Source: an uncultured Monoglobus sp.
GTDB lineage: Bacteria; Bacillota; Clostridia; Monoglobales; Monoglobaceae
DNA length: 64,000 nucleotides
Reading direction: 5' to 3'
NCBI GenBank assembly: GCA_947630505.1
Contig: CANRHV010000003.1
Coordinates: 17,533-81,532 of the forward strand
Shown here: piece by piece, positions 36,164 through 44,391 of the stretch
Position numbering within the stretch: the stretch's first letter is position 1
Layout of the letters: every line of letters begins with the position of its first letter
Program-made: the position numbers and the translations under genes
The notes under the pieces: generated by a model
Database searches by the model: none
Told to the model about the DNA's origin: nothing
The model's input: the letters and a program-made list of their open reading frames with translations, nothing else

Positions 36164-37987
36164 TTACGTGGCGAATCCCGCGAACTGGGTCATGTACAGA
36201 TCGTGGTACTTGCCCTTTCGTCTCAGCAGCTCGTCGTGGGTGCCGCTTTCCACGATCCTGCCGTGATCCATGACCACGATCATGTCCGCGTCGCGTATAG
36301 TCGACAGGCGGTGGGCGATAATTATGCTTGTTCGGTTTTTCATAACCGTGTGCATCGCGTCTTGGATCGCCTTCTCGGTTCTGGTATCGACGTTTGAGGT
36401 GGCCTCGTCCAGGATCAGGATCTTCGGGTCTGTAACAAAGGCTCTGGCGATCGCCAACAGCTGCCTCTGACCCTGGCTGATGTTGGACCCCGACGCCTTG
36501 AGTTTGGCCTTGATACCGCCCTTCATTCTGCGTATCATGCTTTGGCAGCGGCTCATCTCTATCGCCGATTCGATCAAAGTGTCGTCCGCGTCGGGATTTC
36601 CGTATTTCAGGTTGTTTTCGATGGTGTCCGAAAACAGCACCGTGTCCTGGAGCACGATCGCCGCGTTTTCTCTGAGCGAGCCGCGCGACATATTTGCGAT
36701 GTTTCTGCCGTTTATAAGTATCTCACCGCTGTCGATGTCATAAAAGCGCATCAGCAGATTGACGATCGTGGTTTTTCCGCTGCCGGTCGCTCCGACCAGC
36801 GCGACCTTTTTGCCGCTCGGCACCGTGAGGCTGAAGTCGCGGATAACGGGCTTGCCCTTTTCGTATGAGAAATTCACGTTTTTAAACTCCACCTCGGCGG
36901 TCTCGATCTCGCCTATCGGCTCGCCGCTCATATTCTCGGGCTGTTCATCAAGCACGATGAACACGCGCTCGGCTCCCGCAACCGCCGTTTGCAGCTGGCC
37001 GTAGAGCTGCGCGATCTCGTTTATGGGGCGGCTGAACTGCTTGGCGTATATGATAAACGCCGAGATAACGCCGACCGAGATCATGCCCTTTATCGCGAAC
37101 AGACAGCCGAAGGCGGCTATTATCACAAATCCGATATTTCCGATGCAGTTCATTATCGGGCCCATAACGCCGCTGAAAACCTCGGTCCTGATCCCCGCCG
37201 AGGTCAGCGAGTTTGAGGTGTCGGTAAAGCTTTTCGCGGTCGCGCTCTGGTGATTGTACGCCACGACCGAGCGGTATCCGTCTATCATTTCCTCTACCGT
37301 GCCGTTCATCTCGCCCAGCAGGCGTTGGCGCTCTCTTGAAAATTTGCGCACCCGCTTTGATAAAAATTTTGTGGCGAGGAATGTCAGGATAACCGTTATA
37401 AAGCTGAGCAGCGCCAGAGGGGTACAGAACCAAAGCATGACCGCGGCCGTGCCCGTCACGGTCAACACTCCCGAAAACAGCGACGGAAGCGACTGTGAGA
37501 CCGTGTTTGAGATATTTTCTATATCGTTTGTCATTCGGCTCATAACGTCGCCGTGGCTGTGGGTGTCAAGATATTTAACGGGCAGATCAACGATCTTGCT
37601 CAGCAGCTCGCCGCGCATACGGCTGACGATCCTCTGGCTCAGGCGCGCGCTGAGCATACCCTGAAACAGCTGGCAGACGCTGTATATGAGATAAACGCTC
37701 AGCATCAGCGCCAGAGTCTTTATCAGGCGTCCCTCGGCGGCGTCTGCGATTATATCGATCGCGCGGCTCTGGACACTCGGCGCGTACACGCCGCACAGGG
37801 TCCCCAGCACCACTATCGCCAGCATGGATATAACCACGGCCTTTTCTTTCGCGAAGTATTTCCAAATTCTCTTTAAGGTCGCGCCTACGTTGTCGGCGTG
37901 CTCGACCTCGGCGAATCTGTTGCCGCGGTTCCTGCCGGGCAGCTTTTTCTCAACCACCACTCTTTGGGTTTTAATTTGCTCAGGCAT
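36164..37987 (-). CDS. ABC exporter half-transporter, canonical ATPase subunit
   Basis: A 607-aa permease-ATPase fusion. Six membrane helices fill about 45-330. The ATPase has Walker A GATGSGKTTIV, the signature ISQGQRQLLAIARA and Walker B ILILDEATSNVD with the catalytic Glu present. The signature motif is altered (usually LSGGQ), which in a heterodimer marks one of the two sites as weaker. It overlaps its partner's end by 8 nt. The substrate is unknown; this BmrCD-like class exports drugs, lipids or peptides. Confidence 0.92.
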   Translation of the reverse strand: MPEQIKTQRVVVEKKLPGRNRGNRFAEVEHADNVGATLKRIWKYFAKEKAVVISMLAIVVLGTLCGVYAPSVQSRAIDIIADAAEGRLIKTLALMLSVYLIYSVCQLFQGMLSARLSQRIVSRMRGELLSKIVDLPVKYLDTHSHGDVMSRMTNDIENISNTVSQSLPSLFSGVLTVTGTAAVMLWFCTPLALLSFITVILTFLATKFLSKRVRKFSRERQRLLGEMNGTVEEMIDGYRSVVAYNHQSATAKSFTDTSNSLTSAGIRTEVFSGVMGPIMNCIGNIGFVIIAAFGCLFAIKGMISVGVISAFIIYAKQFSRPINEIAQLYGQLQTAVAGAERVFIVLDEQPENMSGEPIGEIETAEVEFKNVNFSYEKGKPVIRDFSLTVPSGKKVALVGATGSGKTTIVNLLMRFYDIDSGEILINGRNIANMSRGSLRENAAIVLQDTVLFSDTIENNLKYGNPDADDTLIESAIEMSRCQSMIRRMKGGIKAKLKASGSNISQGQRQLLAIARAFVTDPKILILDEATSNVDTRTEKAIQDAMHTVMKNRTSIIIAHRLSTIRDADMIVVMDHGRIVESGTHDELLRRKGKYHDLYMTQFAGFAT

Positions 37988-39728
37988 CCGCGCTCACCCC
38001 GCTTTCCTCGTCCGACATCTGCGAGCGGTATATGTCGCGGTACGTGTCGGAGGTTTTCAAAAGCTCCTCATGGCTCCCGCATGCCGCGATCACGCCGTGC
38101 TCCAAGACCGCGATCCGATCTGCGAACCGAGCCGACGCGATCCTCTGCACAACGATGATTTTTGTCATGTCGGGTCTGTGCTTTTTGAGCGCCGCGTACA
38201 GATCGGCCTCGGTTTTAAGGTCAAGAGCGCTGGTCGCGTCGTCGAATATAAGTATCTCGGCGGGACTCAGCACCGCCCTTGCGATCGCCACGCGCTGCCG
38301 CTGTCCTCCCGAGAGGCTTGTGCCCCTCTCGGCCACCATTGTGTCGTACCCGTCGGGAGTGTTCATGATAAAATCGTGAGCCTGCGCGATCCTGGCGGCC
38401 TCTATTATCTCATCGTCGCTCGCGTTGGGCCTGCCCCAGGCGATGTTTTCCTTTATCGGCACGCTGAAAAGCTCGCTCTTTTGGAGGGCGACCGATATTT
38501 TTTGCCTGAGCGCGGTCTGATTGTATTTTTTGACGTCAACTCCGTCAACCAAAACTGCGCCCTCTATCGCGTCATAAAATCTGGGTATCAGGCTCACCAG
38601 CGAGGTCTTGCCGCAGCCTGTGGCGCCCATTATCGCGATCGTCTCACCCGGGTCGATCTTGAGGCTTATGCTGTCGAGCACGTTTTTGTCGCTGTCGGGA
38701 AACGCGAACGACGCGCCTTTAAACTCAACGCTGCCCCGAAGCTCGGTCCTGCCGTCAAAATCCCCGTCCTTGAGGTCGGGCTCGGAGTTTAATACCTCGC
38801 GCACTCTTTTCCACGAGGCGTATCCGCGCGATATGGTCTGAAACAGCATGACAAGCATGAGTATTCCGTTTAAGAGCTGCGTAGCGTATGTTATCGCCGC
38901 CATGATAGCGCCCGGGCTCGCCGTGCCCGTCATTACCTGCGCGTTTCCCGAGTAGAGAATAAGCACTATCGCGCCGTAGAGCAGCATATTCATAAGAGGG
39001 CTCATAAAGGCAAAAATAATTAAAATTTTTAGCTGCGTCTTTATCAGCTCGTCGTTGGCCTTGCCGAAACGGATCTTTTCGTAGACCTCGCGCACGCAGG
39101 CCTTTATGACGCGTATGCCCGATATATCCTCCTGCATGATCGAGTTTATGTTATCGAGCTTTTGCTGGAGCTTCGGGAAAAGCGGATTTGTTTTGAGTAT
39201 CGAGATTATGATTATAAGCAGAACAAGGGGCGCCGCGCACAGAGAGATAAGTCCGAACATAGTGTTAAGCTTGAACAAAAAGAACACGCTTCCGATAGTG
39301 AGTAGCGACGTTCTGATAAGGCCGCGGACAAACATGCTAACAAAGCCCTGCACCTGCGTTATGTCGTTGGTGACACGGGTGATAAGCGAGCCTGTTCCGA
39401 ACCGCTCCACCTGCGGGAACGAGAACCTCAGTATGTTTTTAAAGCAGTCCTTGCGCATGTCGTTGCCCACGCTCTGACCCGCGTACTGCACAAAAACGTT
39501 GTTGGTCGAGCCGAAAACGCAGCCCAAAAGCGCGATGCCGAGCATCGCTGCGCCCATTCTCAGCACCATATTAAGGTCGCTGACGCCGCCGCTTGAAATG
39601 CCTAGCACGCCGTCGTCCACAAGGCGGCTCATTATGTCGGGCTGCAGCAGGTCCATCGAGACCTCTCCCACCATGCAGAGCGCCGCGAACACCGCGTACG
39701 GCAGGTACGGCCGTATGTATTTCCACAT
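37980..39728 (-). CDS. ABC exporter half-transporter, degenerate ATPase subunit
   Basis: A 582-aa permease-ATPase fusion, the upstream partner of the gene at 36164. Six membrane helices lie at about 15-300. The ATPase has Walker A GATGCGKTSLV, a normal signature LSGGQRQRVAIARA, but Walker B reads ILIFDDATSALD, with Asp in place of the catalytic Glu. Together with the altered signature of the partner this is the asymmetric site pattern of heterodimeric exporters. The ORF track starts 14 codons early; the ATG at 39728 follows CAGGAGTG. Confidence 0.92.
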   Translation of the reverse strand: MWKYIRPYLPYAVFAALCMVGEVSMDLLQPDIMSRLVDDGVLGISSGGVSDLNMVLRMGAAMLGIALLGCVFGSTNNVFVQYAGQSVGNDMRKDCFKNILRFSFPQVERFGTGSLITRVTNDITQVQGFVSMFVRGLIRTSLLTIGSVFFLFKLNTMFGLISLCAAPLVLLIIIISILKTNPLFPKLQQKLDNINSIMQEDISGIRVIKACVREVYEKIRFGKANDELIKTQLKILIIFAFMSPLMNMLLYGAIVLILYSGNAQVMTGTASPGAIMAAITYATQLLNGILMLVMLFQTISRGYASWKRVREVLNSEPDLKDGDFDGRTELRGSVEFKGASFAFPDSDKNVLDSISLKIDPGETIAIMGATGCGKTSLVSLIPRFYDAIEGAVLVDGVDVKKYNQTALRQKISVALQKSELFSVPIKENIAWGRPNASDDEIIEAARIAQAHDFIMNTPDGYDTMVAERGTSLSGGQRQRVAIARAVLSPAEILIFDDATSALDLKTEADLYAALKKHRPDMTKIIVVQRIASARFADRIAVLEHGVIAACGSHEELLKTSDTYRDIYRSQMSDEESGVSADA

Positions 39729-39897
39729 TTGTTTCACTCCTGTCTGATTTATTATTTTAACATAAATCAATATCTGTTTTCAAGAAAAATTTTTAAAATC
39801 AAAAAAGCTAAAATATCGGAAATAAAAATTTTGAATATAAAATCCGCGGTCGGGCATAATAGTTGTGAATCCAAAATTAAAAGGAGACTTTGACGTT

Positions 39898-40116
39898 ATG
39901 GATATATTAGCTTTAATTTTGTTAATAATCGGCGGTCTCAACTGGGGTCTTGTCGGCTTGTTCGACTTCAACCTGGTTTCGTTCATCTTCGGAAGCATGA
40001 GCATAATCAGCCGTATTATTTACACGCTGGTCAGTCTGGGCGCCATATGGTCGATCACGTTCTTTTTCCGTGAGCATATCTTGTCCAGATACCAGCTTAA
40101 AGAAAGCAGCAGATAA
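39898..40116 (+). CDS. DUF378 small membrane protein
   Basis: A 72-aa protein with two membrane helices (ILALILLIIGGLNWGLVGLF, then IISRIIYTLVSLGAIW). The GGLNWGLVG motif is the mark of DUF378. Its function is unknown. The track start at 39865 is upstream of the AAGGAG site; the ATG at 39898 is 11 nt after it. Confidence 0.88.
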   Translation: MDILALILLIIGGLNWGLVGLFDFNLVSFIFGSMSIISRIIYTLVSLGAIWSITFFFREHILSRYQLKESSR

Positions 40117-40120
40117 GCTA

Positions 40121-40147
40121 AAATATGGCGCGAAAAGCGCCATATTT
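40121..40147. terminator. Bidirectional terminator after DUF378
   Basis: The perfect 11-bp stem AAATATGGCGC/GCGCCATATTT with a 5-nt loop is followed by a T-run, and serves the convergent gene as well. Confidence 0.88.
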
Positions 40148-40163
40148 TTTATGGTATTTAGTG

Positions 40164-41099
40164 TTAATTGCAGCCGCAGCCGCAACCGTTTCCCTCGCAG
40201 TAGGGATTGCCGGTCGTGTTATCGCCGGCGGGAGGGAAGAACTCGTCAAGCGGGAAGCGTATAGTGTTGAACAGATCGCAGGGATCGTCGTCGCCCGCAG
40301 CCGCGCAGACCTTTTCGGGAACACAGAAGTCGCACGCGTCGATCATCAGCGAGACGTCTCTCTCTATTCTGGCGATCGTGAACAGGCCGAAGCTTACCCG
40401 GACCTGTCTCGCGTCGTCATCGACCACAAGATCATCGCCGTAGCAGGAGCAGATGTTCTCGGGTATCGCGGCGGCATTGCAGCATCCGCAGCAGTTCTCT
40501 TTGTCTACCAGCTTGGCGCCGAGAGCGATGGGATCGACCGCCTCAACCGTGACGGTGGGCATGTTGGTGGACTTTCTGACTCTTTCGATCTCATCGCCGG
40601 GCTGCATTGTCGAGGTGAAGGTCTTGGTCCTGCCCTCGCTGCCGTAGAGGATTATGCGCTTGTCGTAGGTGGTGAGACCGTGTATCTCCTCGGGAGCGCC
40701 GAGGCCGGTGAACACCTCGAGAGTGACGTCGATAAAGAATTTTATGTCGATCGAGTAGTAGCCCGAGTTATAGAGCAGAGGCTCGATATCGGTGTATACC
40801 CAGATGATCTCAGCCTTCTTGAGCTTAACGTTTATCGCGTCCTCAATAAGCTGCTGGTTCTCGGCGGTGAAATACACTCTCGAATCCGCGACGCAGTTCC
40901 TCTCTCTGCACGAGTCATAGATCTTCTTGGCGCTGACGCATATGGGATCCGAGAAATCCTCGCGGCGCCTCTCGCTTGTTTCGGCCGCCTCAGCGGCGCA
41001 GTCCTCGGCGATGCCCGCCGCGTCAACATCAGTGTCAACGTCGTTGTCACAGCCGCAGCCGCAGCCGTTTTGTCTGCCGTAAGTATTTTTATAACTCAT
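40164..41099 (-). CDS. Conserved clostridial protein with CGCGC motifs at both ends
   Basis: A 311-aa acidic protein with no signal peptide or membrane helix. It begins MSYKNTYGRQNGCGCGCDND and ends EGNGCGCGCN, with a CCGCC cluster near residue 225. The body (DPICVSAKKIYDSCRERNC, then IIWVYTDIEPLLYN and SIDIKFFIDVTLEVF) resembles a family of clostridial hypothetical proteins I know only from annotation. Cys-rich ends of this kind occur in spore surface proteins, so a coat or exosporium role is possible. AGGAGG before the ATG at 41099 decides the start; the ORF track begins 14 codons too early. The 329-aa plus-strand ORF over the same region is a shadow. Confidence 0.7.
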   Translation of the reverse strand: MSYKNTYGRQNGCGCGCDNDVDTDVDAAGIAEDCAAEAAETSERRREDFSDPICVSAKKIYDSCRERNCVADSRVYFTAENQQLIEDAINVKLKKAEIIWVYTDIEPLLYNSGYYSIDIKFFIDVTLEVFTGLGAPEEIHGLTTYDKRIILYGSEGRTKTFTSTMQPGDEIERVRKSTNMPTVTVEAVDPIALGAKLVDKENCCGCCNAAAIPENICSCYGDDLVVDDDARQVRVSFGLFTIARIERDVSLMIDACDFCVPEKVCAAAGDDDPCDLFNTIRFPLDEFFPPAGDNTTGNPYCEGNGCGCGCN

Positions 41100-41198
41100 A
41101 ATCAAACCTCCTGAATATTTCGCGGCCTTTGCCGCTTTCAATATATTCTATGGCCGGTATGAAAATTTGTTACAAATAATCGAATATGATAAATTATA

Positions 41199-41636
41199 TC
41201 ATATCACATAGTCTTGGCCCGAGTATTCACGGTTTCTGTCTATGATATCCTGAATGGTTATCCCGTCAAGATACTCGGCGATCACGTCTCTCAGGCCCTC
41301 CCAGACAAACAAAGTCTTGCACGAGGCTTGTCTCTCGCATTGATTGGGCTTTTGATCAAGACATGCGATCGGGGCGATGCTGCCCTCGGTGATCCTGAGT
41401 ATTTCCCCGATGGTGTATTCCGACGGCTGCCTCGACAGCTTGTATCCGCCCTTAAAACCTCTGCTCGAGCGCAGGATCCCAGTGTTGTTGAACAGGGATA
41501 TGATCTGCTCCAGATATTTTTTTGAAATTCCCTGGCGCTCCGCTATGTCCTTGAGTGAAATAAATCCGTCGTGAGTATGCTCCGCCATATCCAGAAGCAT
41601 CCTGACCGCGTATCTACCCTTTGTTGAAATCTTCAA
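41199..41636 (-). CDS. Rrf2 family transcriptional regulator (IscR/CymR-like)
   Basis: A 145-aa winged-helix regulator. The N-terminus STKGRYAVRMLLDMA and KDIAERQGISKKYLEQI are typical of the DNA-binding domain. Three cysteines in IACLDQKPNQCERQASCK are placed as in Fe-S-binding Rrf2 proteins such as IscR, although spacing differs slightly. It is divergent to metY, which favours control of sulfur metabolism or its own gene. The start is a TTG behind AGGGGTGAC; no in-frame ATG fits. Ligand (Fe-S cluster or a CysK complex) is undecided. Confidence 0.9.
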   Translation of the reverse strand: MKISTKGRYAVRMLLDMAEHTHDGFISLKDIAERQGISKKYLEQIISLFNNTGILRSSRGFKGGYKLSRQPSEYTIGEILRITEGSIAPIACLDQKPNQCERQASCKTLFVWEGLRDVIAEYLDGITIQDIIDRNREYSGQDYVI

Positions 41637-41675
41637 TTATGTCACCCCTAACAAAAATCTTTTTTCTAATATACT

Positions 41676-41703
41676 ATTATACCATAGGATTTATAGGATT
41701 CAA
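41676..41703 (-). promoter_or_regulatory. Promoter of the Rrf2 gene with ATAGGATT repeat
   Basis: On the minus strand TTGAAT and TATAAT are separated by 16 nt. The spacer holds, on the plus strand, ATAGGATTTATAGGATT, a tandem of ATAGGAT-T. The metY operator also contains TATAGGAAT, consistent with one regulator binding both. Confidence 0.55.
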
Positions 41704-41755
41704 GGGGTTATCGCCAATTTTTTGCAAAAAAATTAAAAAAATTTAAAAAAAGTCC

Positions 41756-41784
41756 TTGACAAACATATCATTATGTGCTATTAT
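41756..41784 (+). promoter_or_regulatory. Sigma-A promoter of the leader ORF-metY unit
   Basis: A consensus TTGACA and a TATTAT are separated by 17 nt, giving a start site near 41791, about 40 nt before the 22-codon leader ORF. Confidence 0.8.
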
Positions 41785-41793
41785 CTAAAACAT

Positions 41794-41813
41794 ACTAAAT
41801 CTATAGGAATAGT
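41794..41813. promoter_or_regulatory. Imperfect dyad at the metY transcription start (candidate Rrf2 operator)
   Basis: ACTA-N3-CTATAG-N3-TAGT is symmetric at 14 of 20 positions. It sits right after the -10 box, where a bound repressor would block transcription. The Rrf2 gene lies divergently about 160 nt away. Confidence 0.6.
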
Positions 41814-41830
41814 GACAAAAGGAGAAAACC

Positions 41831-41899
41831 ATGAGACAAGAATATGTGAGATTGTTTACAAAGCTTCTCAGATTCAACTGGCGGTTCGGGCGAATGTGA
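41831..41899 (+). CDS. 22-aa leader peptide upstream of metY
   Basis: A short ORF not in the track, ATG to TGA, encoding a basic, aromatic peptide (MRQEYVRLFTKLLRFNWRF then GRM). It has a near-perfect ribosome binding site AAAGGAGAAAACC directly before the ATG, follows a consensus promoter by about 40 nt, and ends 64 nt before metY, which has its own AGAAGGAG site. It has no Cys codon and a Met only at the first and last positions, with four Arg, three Phe and one Trp. It could act as a translated leader that senses ribosome stalling, or be a free small protein. Its translation is well supported; its function is not. Confidence 0.65.
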   Translation: MRQEYVRLFTKLLRFNWRFGRM

Positions 41900-41963
41900 G
41901 TTTTTCAGCAAACCGATTTGAGATTTTTTAAAATAAAATATATTATAGAAGGAGATATTTATT

Positions 41964-43256
41964 ATGGCAAATATAAAAGATACATCAAAATGGGGATTTG
42001 AAACAAAACAGCTGCATATCGGACAGGAGAGCCCCGATCCCGCCAGCGACGCGAGAGCGGTTCCGATCTATCAGACCACATCGTACGTTTTCAAAAATTC
42101 CGACCACGCGGCGGCGCGCTTCGGACTTGCCGATCCCGGCAATATCTACGGCAGGCTGACAAACTCGACGCAGGACGTTTTCGAGCGCAGAATTGCGGCG
42201 CTTGAGGGCGGCGTCGCGGCGCTCGCCACGGCCTCGGGCGCGGCGGCCATCACCTACACGATACAGAATCTGGCGCAGGCGGGCGACCATATAGTTTCGC
42301 AAAAGACCATATACGGCGGCACGTATAATCTTCTTGCGCACACTCTGCCGCAGTACGGCGTTGACACCACCTTTGTTGACATACATAATTTAGAGGAAGT
42401 TAAAAACGCGGTCAAGCCCAACACCAAGGCGATATTTATTGAAACTTTGGGCAACCCCAACAGCGATATTGCGGATATCGACGCGGTGGCCGAGATAGCT
42501 CACGCGAACAAAATTCCGCTGGTTATAGACAACACCTTCGGCACGCCTTATCTTATTCGCCCGATCGAGCACGGCGCGGACATAGTCGTTCATTCCGCCA
42601 CAAAGTTTATCGGCGGCCACGGCACCACGCTCGGCGGCGTTATAGTTGACAGCGGAAAATTTGACTGGGAGGCGAGCGGCAAGTTCCCGTCGTTGACCGA
42701 GCCGAACCCCAGTTATCACGGCATCTCGTTCACGAAAGCCGTTGGCGAGGCCGCGTTTGTGACAAAAATACGCGCCATACTGCTCCGCGACACCGGAGCC
42801 ACGCTTGCGCCGTTCAGCGCGTTCCTGCTGCTCCAGGGCCTTGAGACCCTGTCGCTCAGAGTGGAGCGTCACGCCGAAAACACAAAAAAGGTCGTTGAGT
42901 ATCTGAGCAATCATCCCAAGGTTTTGAAGGTCAACCATCCGTCGCTGCCCGATCATCCCGACCATGAGCTTTACAAAAAGTATTTCCCGAACGGCGGAGG
43001 CTCGATATTCACGTTCGACATAGACGGCGGCGAAAAGGACGCGCGCGACTTTATCGACAGACTGCAGATATTCTCGCTGCTTGCCAACGTGGCCGACGTT
43101 AAGTCGCTGGTTATCCATCCGGCAAGCACCACCCACTCGCAGCTGACCGCCGAGGAGCTGCTCGATCAGGGAATCAATCCCAACACGATCAGGCTCTCGA
43201 TCGGAACCGAAAGCGTTGACGACATAATTGCGGACCTTGAGCAGGCCTTTGAATAA
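41964..43256 (+). CDS. metY: O-acetylhomoserine sulfhydrylase
   Basis: A 430-aa PLP enzyme of the Cys/Met metabolism family. The N-terminus WGFETKQLHIGQESPD and NIYGRLTNSTQDVFERRI are typical of MetY; the PLP lysine is in VVHSATKFIGGHGT. It joins sulfide to O-acetylhomoserine to form homocysteine and may also serve cysteine synthesis. The ribosome binding site AGAAGGAG is strong. Upstream are a leader ORF, a dyad operator and a divergent Rrf2 regulator, so expression is probably tied to sulfur or Fe-S status. Its stop is 10 nt from that of the convergent DUF1624 gene. Confidence 0.95.
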   Translation: MANIKDTSKWGFETKQLHIGQESPDPASDARAVPIYQTTSYVFKNSDHAAARFGLADPGNIYGRLTNSTQDVFERRIAALEGGVAALATASGAAAITYTIQNLAQAGDHIVSQKTIYGGTYNLLAHTLPQYGVDTTFVDIHNLEEVKNAVKPNTKAIFIETLGNPNSDIADIDAVAEIAHANKIPLVIDNTFGTPYLIRPIEHGADIVVHSATKFIGGHGTTLGGVIVDSGKFDWEASGKFPSLTEPNPSYHGISFTKAVGEAAFVTKIRAILLRDTGATLAPFSAFLLLQGLETLSLRVERHAENTKKVVEYLSNHPKVLKVNHPSLPDHPDHELYKKYFPNGGGSIFTFDIDGGEKDARDFIDRLQIFSLLANVADVKSLVIHPASTTHSQLTAEELLDQGINPNTIRLSIGTESVDDIIADLEQAFE

Positions 43257-43266
43257 AAGAGTTTGG

Positions 43267-43995
43267 CTAAAGGCGTGGGATCAGGCATAATATCCCGTAG
43301 ATTATCGGCTGATGTATAAGATAAATAACAAGCGAATGTCTGCCGATAAACGTCAGCGGTCTTATGTCGGGCTTTCTCAAAAAGCACAGCAGGTTCAGCC
43401 TTTTACATAATTTGAAAAGGTAATACCCCGCGAGGTACAAAAAGAACCACGGGAACAACGAGAAGTAATCGACCGAGAAAAAGTCCCTAAAAGGGAACCC
43501 GAAAAACGCGGTAATATAGTTTTTGTAAAGCGCCGTAGGCAACGGAAGTCCCGCGAGATAACCCGCGTTTATGTCAAACGCTAAAATAAACAAAATAAGC
43601 GATATGATCAGCCCGATACACGGGCTGATTTTTTTAAGGGAAAAATCAAACAGCGCGGTCACGAGCGCCGCGCTGCCCAAAAATGTCAGAATTCCGAATA
43701 TTATTATATTTTGGGGCATGAAAACAGCGGTCACGGCCGTGATGCCCGCGCCGAGCAGAAACAGTATCAGCCCGTTTTTTATCGGCTTTTTGCTCAGCGA
43801 AAAGCAAAATCCCGACACGGCTATAAAAGTGAACGCTATGCTGCGCTGCCAGATGACCGCCGGGCGCGAGGCAATAAGGCCGCCGGGCAGAAAATCCAGC
43901 GAGCACAGATCCCAAAAACCGTGATATAATATCATGCTTATTATCGCGGCCGCCCGAACGCAGTCAACCGCCGAGAGCCTTGTACCCCTGCTCAC
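43267..43995 (-). CDS. DUF1624 (heparan-alpha-glucosaminide N-acetyltransferase-like) membrane protein
   Basis: A 242-aa protein with about seven membrane helices. The N-terminus RLSAVDCVRAAAIISMILYHGFWDL and the C-terminal FIGRHSLVIYLIHQPIIY match the DUF1624 acyltransferase-like family. The His in YHG is a candidate catalytic residue by analogy. It begins with GTG 2 nt after the ridA stop and so is the last gene of the threonine lyase operon. The substrate is unknown. Confidence 0.82.
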   Translation of the reverse strand: MSRGTRLSAVDCVRAAAIISMILYHGFWDLCSLDFLPGGLIASRPAVIWQRSIAFTFIAVSGFCFSLSKKPIKNGLILFLLGAGITAVTAVFMPQNIIIFGILTFLGSAALVTALFDFSLKKISPCIGLIISLILFILAFDINAGYLAGLPLPTALYKNYITAFFGFPFRDFFSVDYFSLFPWFFLYLAGYYLFKLCKRLNLLCFLRKPDIRPLTFIGRHSLVIYLIHQPIIYGILCLIPRL

Positions 43996-43997
43996 GG

Positions 43998-44369
43998 CTA
44001 TACGGCCGCTATGACCTCGACCTCGACCAGCGCGCCCTTGGGCAGAGCCTTGACGGCCACGCAGGAGCGGGCGGGCTTTGAAGTGAAATACTCGCCGTAT
44101 ATATCGTTGAACTCGGCAAAGTCGTTTATGTCCGCCAAAAAGCAGGTGGTTTTGAGCGCCTTTTCGCAGGACGAGCTCGCAGCCTCAAGTACCGCTGTCA
44201 GATTTTCCATGACCTGCCTGGTCTGGCCTTTGATGTCGTCGGCCTCAATGTTTCCCGTAGCGGGGTTTATCGCTATCTGGCCCGAGGTGTAAACCGTGCC
44301 GCCGATCTTGACGGCCTGGGAGTAGGGGCCTATGGCTTCGGGAGCGCCGTTTGTGTGTATCTTTTCCAT
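43998..44369 (-). CDS. ridA: RidA family enamine/imine deaminase
   Basis: A 123-aa protein with the RidA pattern: AIGPYSQAVKIGGTVYTSGQIAI, then the conserved Arg in PARSCVAVKALPKGALVEVEVIA. RidA hydrolyses the reactive 2-aminoacrylate and 2-aminocrotonate released by threonine/serine dehydratase, encoded 22 nt upstream. The functional link is therefore direct. A GGAGGTATT site precedes the ATG. Confidence 0.95.
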   Translation of the reverse strand: MEKIHTNGAPEAIGPYSQAVKIGGTVYTSGQIAINPATGNIEADDIKGQTRQVMENLTAVLEAASSSCEKALKTTCFLADINDFAEFNDIYGEYFTSKPARSCVAVKALPKGALVEVEVIAAV

Positions 44370-44391
44370 AATAATACCTCCGTATAATAAT

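Noticed and set aside
40125-41114. 329-aa plus-strand ORF
   Set aside because: It is antisense to the CGCGC-ended gene, has no ribosome binding site, and its composition (many Val, Asp and Arg from complementary GAC/GTC codons) is that of a shadow frame.
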